The position numbers and the translations under genes are program-made. Below the pieces are notes generated by a model that was not told the origin of the DNA, did no database searches, and saw only the letters and a list, made by a program, of their open reading frames with translations. Positions 1 through 11,175 of a DNA stretch of 64,000 bases are shown in pieces (position 1 is the stretch's first letter; each line of letters opens with the position of its first letter). Location: positions 558,001 through 622,000 of the forward strand of contig CP127384.1 of assembly GCA_030285985.1 (NCBI GenBank), given 5' to 3'. The stretch comes from Aquidulcibacter paucihalophilus (GTDB lineage: Bacteria; Pseudomonadota; Alphaproteobacteria; Caulobacterales; Caulobacteraceae).

Positions 1-1
1 C

Positions 2-985
2 GCCACCGACCTCGACATGGAGATGGTCGACGAGGCCGAGGCCCAGGTGAATGTCGAGGGCCAGATCACCGCCCCCGCCCACACCCTCTATGAAATCGTC
101 CGCAAACTGCCGGACGGTGCCGAGGTCTCGCTCAGCTACAACGGCGACGATCCCCGTCTGGTGGTCCAGGCCGGCCGTTCGAAATTCAACCTGCCGGTCC
201 TGCCGGCCGGCGACTTCCCGGTCATGTCGACCGACACCTCGGGCACGCGCTTCACCCTGCCCAAGGAAGACCTCGCCCGGCTGATCGACAAGACCCGGTT
301 CGCCGTCTCGACCGAAGAGACCCGCTACTATCTGAACGGCCTCTACCTCCACACCGTGGCCGAGGCCGGCATCCCGCTGCTGCGGGCCGTCGCCACCGAT
401 GGCCACCGACTGGCCCTCGCCGAGACGCCCGCCCCTGAGGGCGCCGCCGGCGGTCCCGGAGTCATCGTCCCGCGCAAGACCATCGACCAGGTCCGCCGCC
501 TGCTCGACGACGGCTCCGGCCCGGTCGAGGTCATGGTCAGCCCGCAGAAGATCCGCTTCGAATTCGGCCAGGCCAGCCTGACCTCCAAGGTCATCGACGG
601 TGCCTTCCCCGACTACATGCGCGTCATTCCCAAGGGGAACGACAAACAGGCCGACATCGACAACGCCCTGTTCGCCCAGGCCGTCGACCGCGTCGCCACC
701 ATCTCGGCCGAGAAGAGCCGTTCGGTGAAACTGGCCTTCGAGCTGGACCGCGTCACCCTGACGGTGCGCAACATGGAGGCCGGGCAGGGGGTCGAGGAGG
801 TCGAGATCGGCTATTCCGAAGAGCCCTTCGAGATCGGCTTCAACGCCCGCTATCTGCTGGACGTCGCCGGCCAGATCACCGGCGAGACTGCCCACTTCAA
901 ATTCGCCGACCCGGCCTCGCCTACGCTCGTGCTCGATCCGGGCGATCCGGGCGTGCAATATGTGCTGATGCCGCTGAGGGTGTAG
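2..985 (+). CDS. dnaN: DNA polymerase III subunit beta (sliding clamp), 5' partial
   Basis: The ring-shaped processivity clamp that tethers the replicative polymerase to DNA. The reading frame is open from base 2 and continues beyond the left edge, so an internal Met at base 17 is not the start; about 45 N-terminal residues of a roughly 370-residue protein are missing. Visible family features include the LYEIVRKLPDG helix of the first domain, the RYYLNGLYLH strand, FPDYMRVIP, and the C-terminal PLRV that closes the clamp near its partner-binding pocket. It is the first gene of a dnaN-recF-gyrB block on one strand. Identity is certain. Confidence 0.97.
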   Translation, partial: ATDLDMEMVDEAEAQVNVEGQITAPAHTLYEIVRKLPDGAEVSLSYNGDDPRLVVQAGRSKFNLPVLPAGDFPVMSTDTSGTRFTLPKEDLARLIDKTRFAVSTEETRYYLNGLYLHTVAEAGIPLLRAVATDGHRLALAETPAPEGAAGGPGVIVPRKTIDQVRRLLDDGSGPVEVMVSPQKIRFEFGQASLTSKVIDGAFPDYMRVIPKGNDKQADIDNALFAQAVDRVATISAEKSRSVKLAFELDRVTLTVRNMEAGQGVEEVEIGYSEEPFEIGFNARYLLDVAGQITGETAHFKFADPASPTLVLDPGDPGVQYVLMPLRV

Positions 986-997
986 GCACACAAATTC

Positions 998-1028
998 CCG
1001 CTCATCCCGGCGAAAGCCGGGACCCAGT
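998..1028. repeat. Left arm of 31-bp perfect inverted repeat flanking GIY-YIG gene
   Basis: This 31-bp stretch begins 12 bases after the dnaN stop and is the exact reverse complement of bases 1363-1393. Each arm also contains its own smaller palindrome (TCCCGG-CGAAAG-CCGGGA), as in REP/BIME elements, so it could fold as a hairpin and help terminate dnaN transcription. Confidence 0.9.
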
Positions 1029-1054
1029 GCTTTCGTTACGTACGGAGGTTCCGG

Positions 1055-1339
1055 TTGGCGTTTTTCACCTACATCATCGCCAGCCGTCGAAACGGGACCC
1101 TCTACACCGGCTCGACCGACAATCTTATCAAGCGGATCGTCGAGCACCGCGACAAACGGCGCGACGGCTTCACCGCGAAATACGGCGTGGCCATCCTCGT
1201 CTGGTATGAAGTCCACGAAAGCCGCCATGCCGCCTTCGTCCGGGAGCGTCAGATCAAGGAATGGAAACGGACCTGGAAGCTGGAACTGATCGAGCGGACC
1301 AACCCCGGCTGGACCGACCTGTTCGAAAAGCTCTTCTGA
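1055..1339 (+). CDS. GIY-YIG family nuclease (94 aa)
   Basis: A small single-domain GIY-YIG endonuclease-like protein of the UPF0213/YhbQ type. The sequence shows the TYIIAS and LYTGSTDNL strands of the GIY-YIG core (residues 4-20), the helix with catalytic-type Arg in DNLIKRIVEHR, KYGVAILVWYE, and ERQIKEWKR before the C-terminus. The start is a TTG with a GGAGG ribosome site at 1044-1048. The whole gene lies inside a perfect inverted repeat (998-1393), an arrangement like a miniature mobile or repeat-maintaining unit. Target and biological role are unknown. Confidence 0.9.
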   Translation: MAFFTYIIASRRNGTLYTGSTDNLIKRIVEHRDKRRDGFTAKYGVAILVWYEVHESRHAAFVRERQIKEWKRTWKLELIERTNPGWTDLFEKLF

Positions 1340-1362
1340 ACCGCCCGCGTTCTTGCGAAAGA

Positions 1363-1393
1363 ACTGGGTCCCGGCTTTCGCCGGGATGAGCGG
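1363..1393. repeat. Right arm of 31-bp perfect inverted repeat
   Basis: Exact reverse complement of 998-1028, ending 6 bases before the recF start codon. Its GGATGAG (1384-1390) is the only purine-rich stretch close upstream of recF, so the repeat may supply or modulate the recF ribosome binding site (inference). Confidence 0.9.
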
Positions 1394-1399
1394 AAAATC

Positions 1400-2530
1400 T
1401 TGATCACCACCCTCACCCTCACCGATTTCCGCTCCTATGCGAGCGCGACCCTGCCCGTCGCGGCGGGGGCGGTGGTGCTTCACGGCCCTAACGGCGCGGG
1501 CAAGACCAATCTGCTGGAGGCCCTCAGCCTCTTCACCCCCGGCAAGGGGCTGCGTGGTGCCACGGCCCCCGAGATGGGTCGCCGCGAGCCGGGCGAGGCG
1601 ACCGGCCGCGCCTGGGCCGTCGCGGCCGTCCTGACCGACGGGGAGGAGGAAACGAAGCTGGGCACCGGCGTCCAGTCGCCCGGCGCCGCCCGCCGCATCG
1701 TCCGCATCGACGGCGAGACGGCCCAGCCCGGCCGGCTGCTCGACCATCTGCGCCCGGTCTGGGCCACGCCGGAGCAGGACCGGCTGTTCTCCGACGCCCG
1801 CGCCGCGCGGCTGAAATTCCTCGACCGGCTGGTCTTCGCCGCCGACCCTGCCCACGCCGCCTCGGTCTCCGCCTATGAAAAGGCCCTGCGCGAGCGGCTG
1901 CGCCTGCTGACCGAGGGCTCGGAAGGCCGCGCCGCCGACCCCCTCTGGCTCGATGCCCTCGAACTGCGCCTTGGCGAGGCCGGGGCCGAGGCCGCCATCG
2001 CCCGCGCCGCCGCCCTGACCACGCTCCAGGCCGCCATCGACGCCCGCAACGACCGTCCCTTCCCCCAGGCCGACCTCGGCCTGAGCGGAGAGGCGGAAGG
2101 CTTGGCGACCGCCGGCGCCGGCCCCGAGGCCATCGCCGCCGCCATTCGCGAGGGCCTGACCCGCAGCCGCGCCCGCGACGCCGCCGCCGGCCGCTCCCTG
2201 TTCGGCCCGCACCGCTCGGACCTGACGGCCCTGCACCGCGAAAAGAACCGCCCCGCCGCCGAGGGGTCCTCGGGCGAACAGAAGGCGCTGGTGCTCAACC
2301 TGATCCTCGCCCAGATCACCCGTCTGGCCGACCAGCCGGCCCCGCCGGTGCTTCTGCTCGACGAGGCCCCCGCCCACCTCGACACGGCCCGCCGCGCCGC
2401 CCTGTTCGACGAGATCGAGGCCCTCGGCCTGCAGGCCTTCATGACCGGCACCGAGGCGGAGCTGTTCGCTCCCCTGCGCGGCCGGGCGCAGTTCGTGCGG
2501 GTGGAGGGCGGGGCGCTGACAGTGGAGTAG
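1400..2530 (+). CDS. recF: DNA replication/repair protein RecF
   Basis: ABC-type ATPase that binds gapped DNA and loads RecA through RecFOR. The Walker A motif is at residues 29-36 (GPNGAGKT) after the typical LTLTDFRSY opening; the ABC signature is SSGEQKALVL near residue 292 and Walker B is LLLDEAPAHLD near 318. The length of 376 residues is normal. The start is a TTG; no ATG is available at the expected position. It follows dnaN but is separated from it by the repeat-flanked GIY-YIG gene, an interruption of the usual dnaN-recF pair. Confidence 0.96.
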   Translation: MITTLTLTDFRSYASATLPVAAGAVVLHGPNGAGKTNLLEALSLFTPGKGLRGATAPEMGRREPGEATGRAWAVAAVLTDGEEETKLGTGVQSPGAARRIVRIDGETAQPGRLLDHLRPVWATPEQDRLFSDARAARLKFLDRLVFAADPAHAASVSAYEKALRERLRLLTEGSEGRAADPLWLDALELRLGEAGAEAAIARAAALTTLQAAIDARNDRPFPQADLGLSGEAEGLATAGAGPEAIAAAIREGLTRSRARDAAAGRSLFGPHRSDLTALHREKNRPAAEGSSGEQKALVLNLILAQITRLADQPAPPVLLLDEAPAHLDTARRAALFDEIEALGLQAFMTGTEAELFAPLRGRAQFVRVEGGALTVE

Positions 2531-2540
2531 CCGTTTTCGT

Positions 2541-2695
2541 CTCCTCCCTGTTCGCGAAGCGAATGGGGAGGGGGACCACGCGAAGCGTGGTGGAGGGGGG
2601 CCGCGCCGCGATCGTTGCTCACCACCCCTCCGTCACGGCGCGAAGACGCGCCGCGCCACCTCCCCATTCGCCCAGGCGAACGGGGAGGAGACAGG
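2541..2695. repeat. Dispersed palindromic repeat element, copy 1
   Basis: About 155 bases made of GC-rich palindromic modules: an outer CTCCTCCC...GGGGAGG hairpin, a GGACCACGCGAAGCGTGGT hairpin, then CCGTCACGGCGCGAAGACGC and a second CTCCCC...GGGGAGGAGACAGG hairpin. It matches, in inverted orientation and with few differences, the element at 62119-62259; one half also resembles the insert inside the E2 gene (41227-41296). It fills most of the recF-gyrB gap and could act as a terminator or as a REP/MITE-like element. Confidence 0.8.
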
Positions 2696-2699
2696 ACTC

Positions 2700-5328
<2,629 letters not shown>

Positions 5329-5334
5329 GATGGC

Positions 5335-5769
5335 TCAGGCCGACGGGACCCGCGCCTCGACAAAGGCGTCGATCGTCGGCCATTGGGGCGGATTGGCCCG
5401 CACGCCGTCGCAGGCGATCTCTTTCAGGATGCCCGGGATCGTCCCGCTCCGGGCGTTCAGCCAGTCGCCCTGGTCCGGATAGCTGCCCGTCTCGACGCCG
5501 TCGGGGCCGTATTCCACCGACAGGGTGCTGCGCCACTCGTTCGAGCCGCATTTGAATTCATAGCTGTCGACGGTGTGGCTCTTGTCGCCGGCCTCGCCCC
5601 GCAGCGGCACGATGGCCAGCTGGATACGGGTGATGTCGCCCTCCACCACGATGCCGTCGACCTCGGCCATATAGGCCGAGTTGGCGCTGCGCGAGAACAC
5701 GTGCCAGGTTTCCGCCGCCGCCGGCGTCGCAAACCCCAGAACCGCCAGCCCTGCCAGTACGAATTTCAT
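5335..5769 (-). CDS. Secreted protein of unknown function (144 aa)
   Basis: Function not recognised. The ATG at 5769 is chosen because it has a GGGGAGGAC ribosome site and opens a clean signal peptide (MKFVLAGLAVLGFATPAAAE, cleavage after AAA), so the product is probably periplasmic. The mature part contains WHVFSRSANSAYMAEVDGI and KCGSNEWRSTLSVEYG, a small beta-rich protein with two cysteines. Similar short surface-antigen-like proteins are common in Caulobacterales. It faces gyrB tail to tail, and its start is about 60 bases from the stop of the methyltransferase gene, which reads in the same direction. Confidence 0.75.
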   Translation of the reverse strand: MKFVLAGLAVLGFATPAAAETWHVFSRSANSAYMAEVDGIVVEGDITRIQLAIVPLRGEAGDKSHTVDSYEFKCGSNEWRSTLSVEYGPDGVETGSYPDQGDWLNARSGTIPGILKEIACDGVRANPPQWPTIDAFVEARVPSA

Positions 5770-5830
5770 GATGTCCTCCCCGGATCCCCGGCGACATGAT
5801 GCCCCGCTGTACGGCTTTGGCAAGGGGCTG

Positions 5831-7036
5831 TCAGGCGGCCCGGCGAAGCCCGGCCTGCGCCGCCAGCAAGGGCTCGATCAGCCATTGCGCCAGATGCCGC
5901 ACCACCGGCACCGCGACTCCGTCGCCGGTCAGGTGACAGGCCGCGCTGTAGGAGTCCGGCAGGCGGTAGCTGTCCGGCAGTCCCATCAACCGCGCCGTCT
6001 CCCGCGCTGACATCAGGCGGGACCGGACCTGCCCGCCCTCGACCACCAGCAGGGTCTGGCGGCTCGACCCGCCGCCCGGCGTGCGCAGGCAGCCGGCGAC
6101 GTCGAACCGGACCTCGGCGCGCTGGACCCGCTCGCCCGCCGCATCGCGCCGTGTCCGTCGGTACAGCCCCCCGACGCAGCGTTCCCCGGTCCGCCGCGCC
6201 GCCTCGACCTTGGCCAGGTTCGTCGGCGACATGAGGGCCAGCAGCGTCCTGGTCTCGGCGGCCGAATGCCAGCGGACCCCCGACGGTTCGGGCTCGATCA
6301 CCGATCCCAGGCTCGCGTTGGAAAGGCCGGGCTCCGGCAGCCGCCACCAGACCATCCGGGACTGCAGTTCGGCTGGCAGCCGCTCGACCGCCCGGCGCAG
6401 GGCCGGCGTGTGAAACGGTCCATCCGCGCTTCCCGTTGTCAGGGCCTGATCGAGCACGGCGTCGTCGCGCACGCCGATCACGAACAGGCGCGGTCGGGAC
6501 TGCGGCAGAAACCGGTCGGCGTTGATGACCAGGGCCCCGCACCGGTAGCCCGCTTCGGCGAAGGTCCGGCAGATGACCTCGAAATCCCGACCGCCGTGCG
6601 AGGTCAGGGCTCCGCAGACATTCTCGACGGCCATGACGCGCGGTGCCCGGCCTTCCGCCGCCAGCGCGCGGGCCAGCCCCCAGAAGTCGTGAAACGTCCC
6701 CGACCGTTTGCCGCCCAGACCGGCACCGACGCCGGCCAGCGACAGATCCTGGCAGGGGAAGGAGCCCCACATCAGCGCCGCTTCGCCCGGAAGGTCGGCG
6801 GCGGTCAGGGCGGCGATGTCGCCAACCTTGAGACCCGCGTCCCCCCAGTTGGCCCGATAGGAGGCTGCCTTGGCCGGATCGAAGTCATTGGCGAACAGGC
6901 AGCGCCAGGCCTCCCCGAGGCCTGCGCGCACCATCCCGCCTCCGGCGAAGAACTCGTAATAGCCCCCCGGCACGGGCTCCCTGACGGTCGATTCGGCCAT
7001 CCGCGAACGCTGACGCGGCGACAGGCGGAAGTCCAC
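5831..7036 (-). CDS. DNA (cytosine-5) methyltransferase
   Basis: Transfers a methyl group from S-adenosylmethionine to C5 of cytosine in a specific DNA sequence. Conserved motifs in order: I, YEFFAGGGMVRAGLG (residues 27-41); IV, SFPCQDLSL with catalytic Cys95; VI, ENV at 138-140; VIII, QSRPRLFVIG (180-189); and motifs IX-X near the C-terminus (RETARLMGLPDSY, GDGVAVPVVRHLAQWL). The first start is GTG at 7036; an ATG at 7000 is an alternative. No restriction endonuclease or Vsr gene lies beside it, so it is an orphan enzyme here. It is divergent from the hybrid kinase. Target sequence unknown. Confidence 0.93.
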   Translation of the reverse strand: MDFRLSPRQRSRMAESTVREPVPGGYYEFFAGGGMVRAGLGEAWRCLFANDFDPAKAASYRANWGDAGLKVGDIAALTAADLPGEAALMWGSFPCQDLSLAGVGAGLGGKRSGTFHDFWGLARALAAEGRAPRVMAVENVCGALTSHGGRDFEVICRTFAEAGYRCGALVINADRFLPQSRPRLFVIGVRDDAVLDQALTTGSADGPFHTPALRRAVERLPAELQSRMVWWRLPEPGLSNASLGSVIEPEPSGVRWHSAAETRTLLALMSPTNLAKVEAARRTGERCVGGLYRRTRRDAAGERVQRAEVRFDVAGCLRTPGGGSSRQTLLVVEGGQVRSRLMSARETARLMGLPDSYRLPDSYSAACHLTGDGVAVPVVRHLAQWLIEPLLAAQAGLRRAA

Positions 7037-7095
7037 AGATGGTCCGTCGACGGTAATTCTTGCGTCGCTAAAGCTTGGGAAAGGGTCGGTGGGTC

Positions 7096-9642
7096 ATGGT
7101 GGGCGGTCATCACGGAACCGAAATGTCCCCAGGGAAGCTTGTCCTCGTCGCCGCCTTGCTGCTCGGCTTCGCCTTCGCCGGCGGCGCGGAGGCTGCGACC
7201 CAGTCCCGTGAGAGCCGGATCGAGCTGGCCCAGCGCGTCGAGCAACGGGCCGCCGCCACCAGCTTTCCGGCCCTCGAGGCTTTCGGGGAAGCCGCCCTCA
7301 CTCACCCGGGCCGCGAAGGGCTGAACCGGCTCTATCACGTCATGTGGATCACCCTGAACCAGGGCGATTTCGAGCGCGCCGAGGTCTGGAACAACCGCCT
7401 CGCCGCCGCCGCCCTGGCCCGTCGGGACGAGCGGTACCAGATGATCGCCAGGTTGAATGCCCTGGCCATCCGCTACGACAGCGGCGACAACGCTGCGGCG
7501 GTCGACATCGACCAGATCGCCCGCACCACCACCGACTGGTTCGTCAAGGCGCACGCCATGCGCCTCAGCGCCCTCGCGCTCATGGACCGCGACCGTATCG
7601 GCGAGGCGCTGCGCCTGCTGACTGCCGCCGACGCGGTTATTCCCGATGACGCTCCCTTTGCCGACACCGCGCGCGCGGGCCTGTGGGAGGTCACTGGCCT
7701 GGCCCTGATGGACCTGAACGACATCGAGGGGGCGACCACGGCCTTCCGCCGCTTCGAGATCGATTTCTCCAATCCCGCCTATCCTCGCCCCGATTTCGAC
7801 GCCCTCTACAACCTGACGCGCCTCTCGGTTCAGGTCGGCGACCAGGATCTCGCCGACCAGCTCTATGCCGCCCATCACCGGCTGTCCCTGCGAGCAGGGC
7901 TGGAGAGCCTGACGGTCTATGACGCCAATCTCTGCGCCCTGGTGGCCGAGGGCGGCGGCGACTCCCGGGGCGTGCTGGACTGCCTCTCTCCCTATGGCAC
8001 CGACCTTGGCGCGGCGGAGTTCCTCGCGCCGCAACTGCTGCCGTCCCGCGCCCTCGCCTATGCCCGCACGGGTCAGCTCACCCTGGCGCGCCGGGACCTC
8101 GCCGAAATCCGCCGCCGCGAGGCCGCCGGCCTGTTCCGCGAAGACGGCATTTCGGAAGTGCCGCGGGTCGAGGCCGCCCTGCTCTTCGCCGAGGGCCGGA
8201 CCCGGGAAGGCTTCCAGCGGCTGGAAGCCTATCACAAGGCGCAGGACATCCAGACCGCGCGCCGGTTCAGCGCCGGCATCGGACAGGTCACAGGCGACAT
8301 GCAGGAGCAGCTCGCCGAACGCCGCCGCCAGCTCGACACCGCCCGGACCAATACCCGGCTGCAGAAGGACGTGATCAGTTCCCAGCGCTGGATCGTCGGC
8401 ATTGCCATCGTCTTCTTCCTGACCGCCGCCGGCCTGCTGGTCTGGCAGTGGCGCTCGGCCGGGCATCTGCGTCTGGCGCGCCGCGCCGCCGAGGAGGCCA
8501 GCCGGTCCAAGAGCGACTTCCTCGCCAATATGAGTCATGAGATCCGCACGCCGCTGAACGGTGTGGTCGCCATGGCCGACGCCCTCGCCCGCAGCGACCT
8601 GGGCGCGCGGGAGCGCGAGATGGTCGATATCGTCCGGTCGTCCAGCGACACCCTCCAACGCCTGCTCTCCGACATCCTCGACACCGCCAAGATCGAATCC
8701 GGCCAGCTCACCATCGAAACGGCCCCCTTCCATCTGGCCGACATCGTGCGGGAGACCGCCGCCCTGTGGCAGCCCAAGGCAGAGGAGAGGGGCGTCGCCC
8801 TGGTGATCGAGATCGCGCCGACCGCGGAGCGGCGGGTCCATGGCGATGCGGTGCGCATCCGCCAGATCCTCACCAATCTGGTCAGCAATGCGCTGAAATT
8901 CACGGCCGAGGGCGAGGTCCGGCTGAGCGTCGAGGACACTGCCGACGGCCGCGTCCGCTTCACCGTGACGGACACCGGTGTCGGCTTCGAGCCCGATCAG
9001 AAGGCCCGCATCTTCGGCCGCTTCCATCAGGCCGACGGCTCTATCACCCGCCGCTTCGGCGGCACGGGCCTGGGCCTGACCATTTCGCGCGAGCTGGCCG
9101 AGCTGATGGGCGGAGTCCTCGACTGCGACAGCCAGCCGGACATCGGCTCACGCTTCTGGTTCGAGACGCCCCTGCCGATCGCTGCAGAGGCGCAGGCCGG
9201 CGACGCGGTGGTTTCAGAGGCCGGGTCTGACGCGGTTCCGCTGCGGATCCTGCTGGCGGACGACCATCCAGCCAACCGCAAGGTGATCGAGGTCCTGTTG
9301 TCCGGCGCCAGCGCCGAACTGGTCTGCGTCGCGGACGGCCGCGAGGCCCTCGAGGCATTCCGGGCCGGTACCTACGACCTGGTCCTCATGGACATGCAGA
9401 TGCCGGTGATGGACGGCCTGACCGCCACCGCCGAAATCCGCGCCTTCGAGCTGCAGCGCGGCCGGGATCGTACGCCGGTCCTCATGCTGACGGCCAACGC
9501 CATGCCCGAACATGTCGAGGCCGGACGCAAGGCCGGCGCCGACGGCCACCTGGCCAAGCCGGTGACCATGGCCACCCTGTTCGCCGGCATAGATCAGGTC
9601 CTGACCGCCGCGGCTCCGGGACTCGACGCCGAGGCTGCCTGA
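7096..9642 (+). CDS. Hybrid sensor histidine kinase/response regulator
   Basis: A membrane sensor kinase fused to a receiver. A signal peptide is followed by about 400 residues of helical, TPR-like repeats, probably periplasmic, then a membrane segment near residues 433-455 (IVGIAIVFFLTAAGLLVW). Next come HisKA with the phospho-acceptor His in NMSHEIRTPLN (about 482), HATPase (GGTGLGLTISRELAE), and a C-terminal receiver with the phospho-acceptor Asp in LVLMDMQMPVMDG (about 764) and the switch Lys in HLAKPV. The start is uncertain: ATG 7096 has a GGGAAAGGG-type site, while ATG 7123 directly opens the signal peptide. Input signal unknown. Confidence 0.92.
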   Translation: MVGGHHGTEMSPGKLVLVAALLLGFAFAGGAEAATQSRESRIELAQRVEQRAAATSFPALEAFGEAALTHPGREGLNRLYHVMWITLNQGDFERAEVWNNRLAAAALARRDERYQMIARLNALAIRYDSGDNAAAVDIDQIARTTTDWFVKAHAMRLSALALMDRDRIGEALRLLTAADAVIPDDAPFADTARAGLWEVTGLALMDLNDIEGATTAFRRFEIDFSNPAYPRPDFDALYNLTRLSVQVGDQDLADQLYAAHHRLSLRAGLESLTVYDANLCALVAEGGGDSRGVLDCLSPYGTDLGAAEFLAPQLLPSRALAYARTGQLTLARRDLAEIRRREAAGLFREDGISEVPRVEAALLFAEGRTREGFQRLEAYHKAQDIQTARRFSAGIGQVTGDMQEQLAERRRQLDTARTNTRLQKDVISSQRWIVGIAIVFFLTAAGLLVWQWRSAGHLRLARRAAEEASRSKSDFLANMSHEIRTPLNGVVAMADALARSDLGAREREMVDIVRSSSDTLQRLLSDILDTAKIESGQLTIETAPFHLADIVRETAALWQPKAEERGVALVIEIAPTAERRVHGDAVRIRQILTNLVSNALKFTAEGEVRLSVEDTADGRVRFTVTDTGVGFEPDQKARIFGRFHQADGSITRRFGGTGLGLTISRELAELMGGVLDCDSQPDIGSRFWFETPLPIAAEAQAGDAVVSEAGSDAVPLRILLADDHPANRKVIEVLLSGASAELVCVADGREALEAFRAGTYDLVLMDMQMPVMDGLTATAEIRAFELQRGRDRTPVLMLTANAMPEHVEAGRKAGADGHLAKPVTMATLFAGIDQVLTAAAPGLDAEAA

Positions 9643-9732
9643 CCGCCCGGGAGGATCTGTTCGCTGAACGCGCGGGGCGCATTGCCCGGTGTTTTGGGCT
9701 AGGAACGCCGCCCACCGTCCGGAGCCTCGTGC

Positions 9733-11061
9733 ATGATCCCCGCAACCGCGCCGACGGTCGGCATTGATTTCGGCACGACCAACACCGTCGTCGCCATCAC
9801 CGGTCCCGACGGCGCTGCGGTCGTTCTGCGCTTCGATGCCCCCCCGGGGGAGGTGACAGCGTTCCGCTCGACCCTGAGTTTCCAGGTCCGGCCGGCCGCG
9901 GGCAACCAGTCCTCCGAACGGGTCGTGCAAGCCGGGCCCTGGGCCATTGACGCCTATGTCGAGGACGCCCTGGAGACCCGGTTCATCCAGTCGTTCAAGA
10001 CCTTCGCGGCCAGCGCCGCCTTCACTGACACGGTGATCGACAACCGACGCTACAGGTTCGAGGATCTGCTCGGCGCCTTCCTCCTGCGCCTTCGCGCGCA
10101 CGGCGGCGAGCGGATGGCCGCCTTGCCGCCCCGCGTCATCGTCGGCCGGCCGGTGACCTTCGCCGGCGGCGCACCGGATGAACAGCTGGCGCTCGGACGC
10201 TATGAGGCCGCCTTCGCCCGCCTGGGGTTCACCGACATCCGCTACGCCTATGAGCCGATCGGCGCGGCCTTCTTCTTCGCGCGGACGCTCAGTGCGGACG
10301 CCAACGTCCTCGTGGCCGACTTCGGCGGCGGAACCAGCGACTTCTCGATCGTGCGCTTCGAACGGTCCCCGGAAGGCCTTCGCTCGACCCCCCTGGCTCG
10401 CTCGGGTGTCGGCGTGGCGGGCGACGCCTTCGACTACCGCATCATCGACCACCTGGTGTCGCCGGAACTGGGCAAGGGCGGGGAGTACCGGTCGTTCGGC
10501 AAATCACTTCCAATCCCGCAACGCTACTACGCGGCCTTTGCGCGCTGGGATCAGCTTGCGCTGCTAAGGGCGTCCAGGGAGATGCGCGACATCCGCGCCC
10601 TGTCCCGCACGGCCCTGGAACCGGAAAAGCTGGACCGGATGATCGAGATCCTCGACGACAATCACGGCTATGCGCTCTACCGCGCCGTATCAGCGCTGAA
10701 GATGGACCTGTCGAGCCGCGACGAAGCCACCTTCTCCTTCGTTGCCGGGTCCATCCGTATCGAGAAGCCCGTCAGTCGTTCACAGTTCGAAACCTGGATC
10801 GCGCCGGACCTCGCGGCCATGGAGAAGGCTGTCGATGACGCGATGGAGCTATCGGGATTGGCGACCGACCAGATCGACCGGATATTCCTGACCGGCGGCA
10901 CGTCGTTTGTCCCCGCCGTGAGAGACATCTTCCATCGACGATTTGGCGTTGAACGAATCGAGACGGGCGGCGAGTTTGAGTCCATCGCATCGGGTCTGGC
11001 CCTGATCGGGCTCGAGCCGGACCTGGATGTCTGGAGCGAGCGTCGATCGCCTTCGAACTGA
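9733..11061 (+). CDS. Hsp70 family protein (YegD-like)
   Basis: An actin/Hsp70-fold ATPase without the DnaK substrate-binding half. Nucleotide-binding motifs are clear: phosphate 1 VGIDFGTTNTVVA (residues 9-21), phosphate 2 VADFGGGTSDF (about 196-206) and adenosine FLTGGTSFVPAVR (about 384-396). At 442 residues it fits the YegD subfamily, whose client and partner proteins are not established. It follows the hybrid kinase by 90 bases on the same strand and may be cotranscribed. No J-domain or GrpE gene is adjacent. Confidence 0.88.
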   Translation: MIPATAPTVGIDFGTTNTVVAITGPDGAAVVLRFDAPPGEVTAFRSTLSFQVRPAAGNQSSERVVQAGPWAIDAYVEDALETRFIQSFKTFAASAAFTDTVIDNRRYRFEDLLGAFLLRLRAHGGERMAALPPRVIVGRPVTFAGGAPDEQLALGRYEAAFARLGFTDIRYAYEPIGAAFFFARTLSADANVLVADFGGGTSDFSIVRFERSPEGLRSTPLARSGVGVAGDAFDYRIIDHLVSPELGKGGEYRSFGKSLPIPQRYYAAFARWDQLALLRASREMRDIRALSRTALEPEKLDRMIEILDDNHGYALYRAVSALKMDLSSRDEATFSFVAGSIRIEKPVSRSQFETWIAPDLAAMEKAVDDAMELSGLATDQIDRIFLTGGTSFVPAVRDIFHRRFGVERIETGGEFESIASGLALIGLEPDLDVWSERRSPSN

Positions 11062-11175
11062 GCCCGCACCTCGCGCGGACCATCACCCGAAAAGGGCGTC
11101 CGGCTTCCTGCAAACCATACCCGGCCCGGACTTCGGCCCAACGGCCGCTTCTTCCGACAGATGTTTGAAAGAAAA

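Noticed and set aside
6805..9027. Open frame of 740 codons antisense to the hybrid kinase, ending inside the methyltransferase
   Set aside because: Overlaps two well-supported genes and matches no family; a codon-bias shadow.
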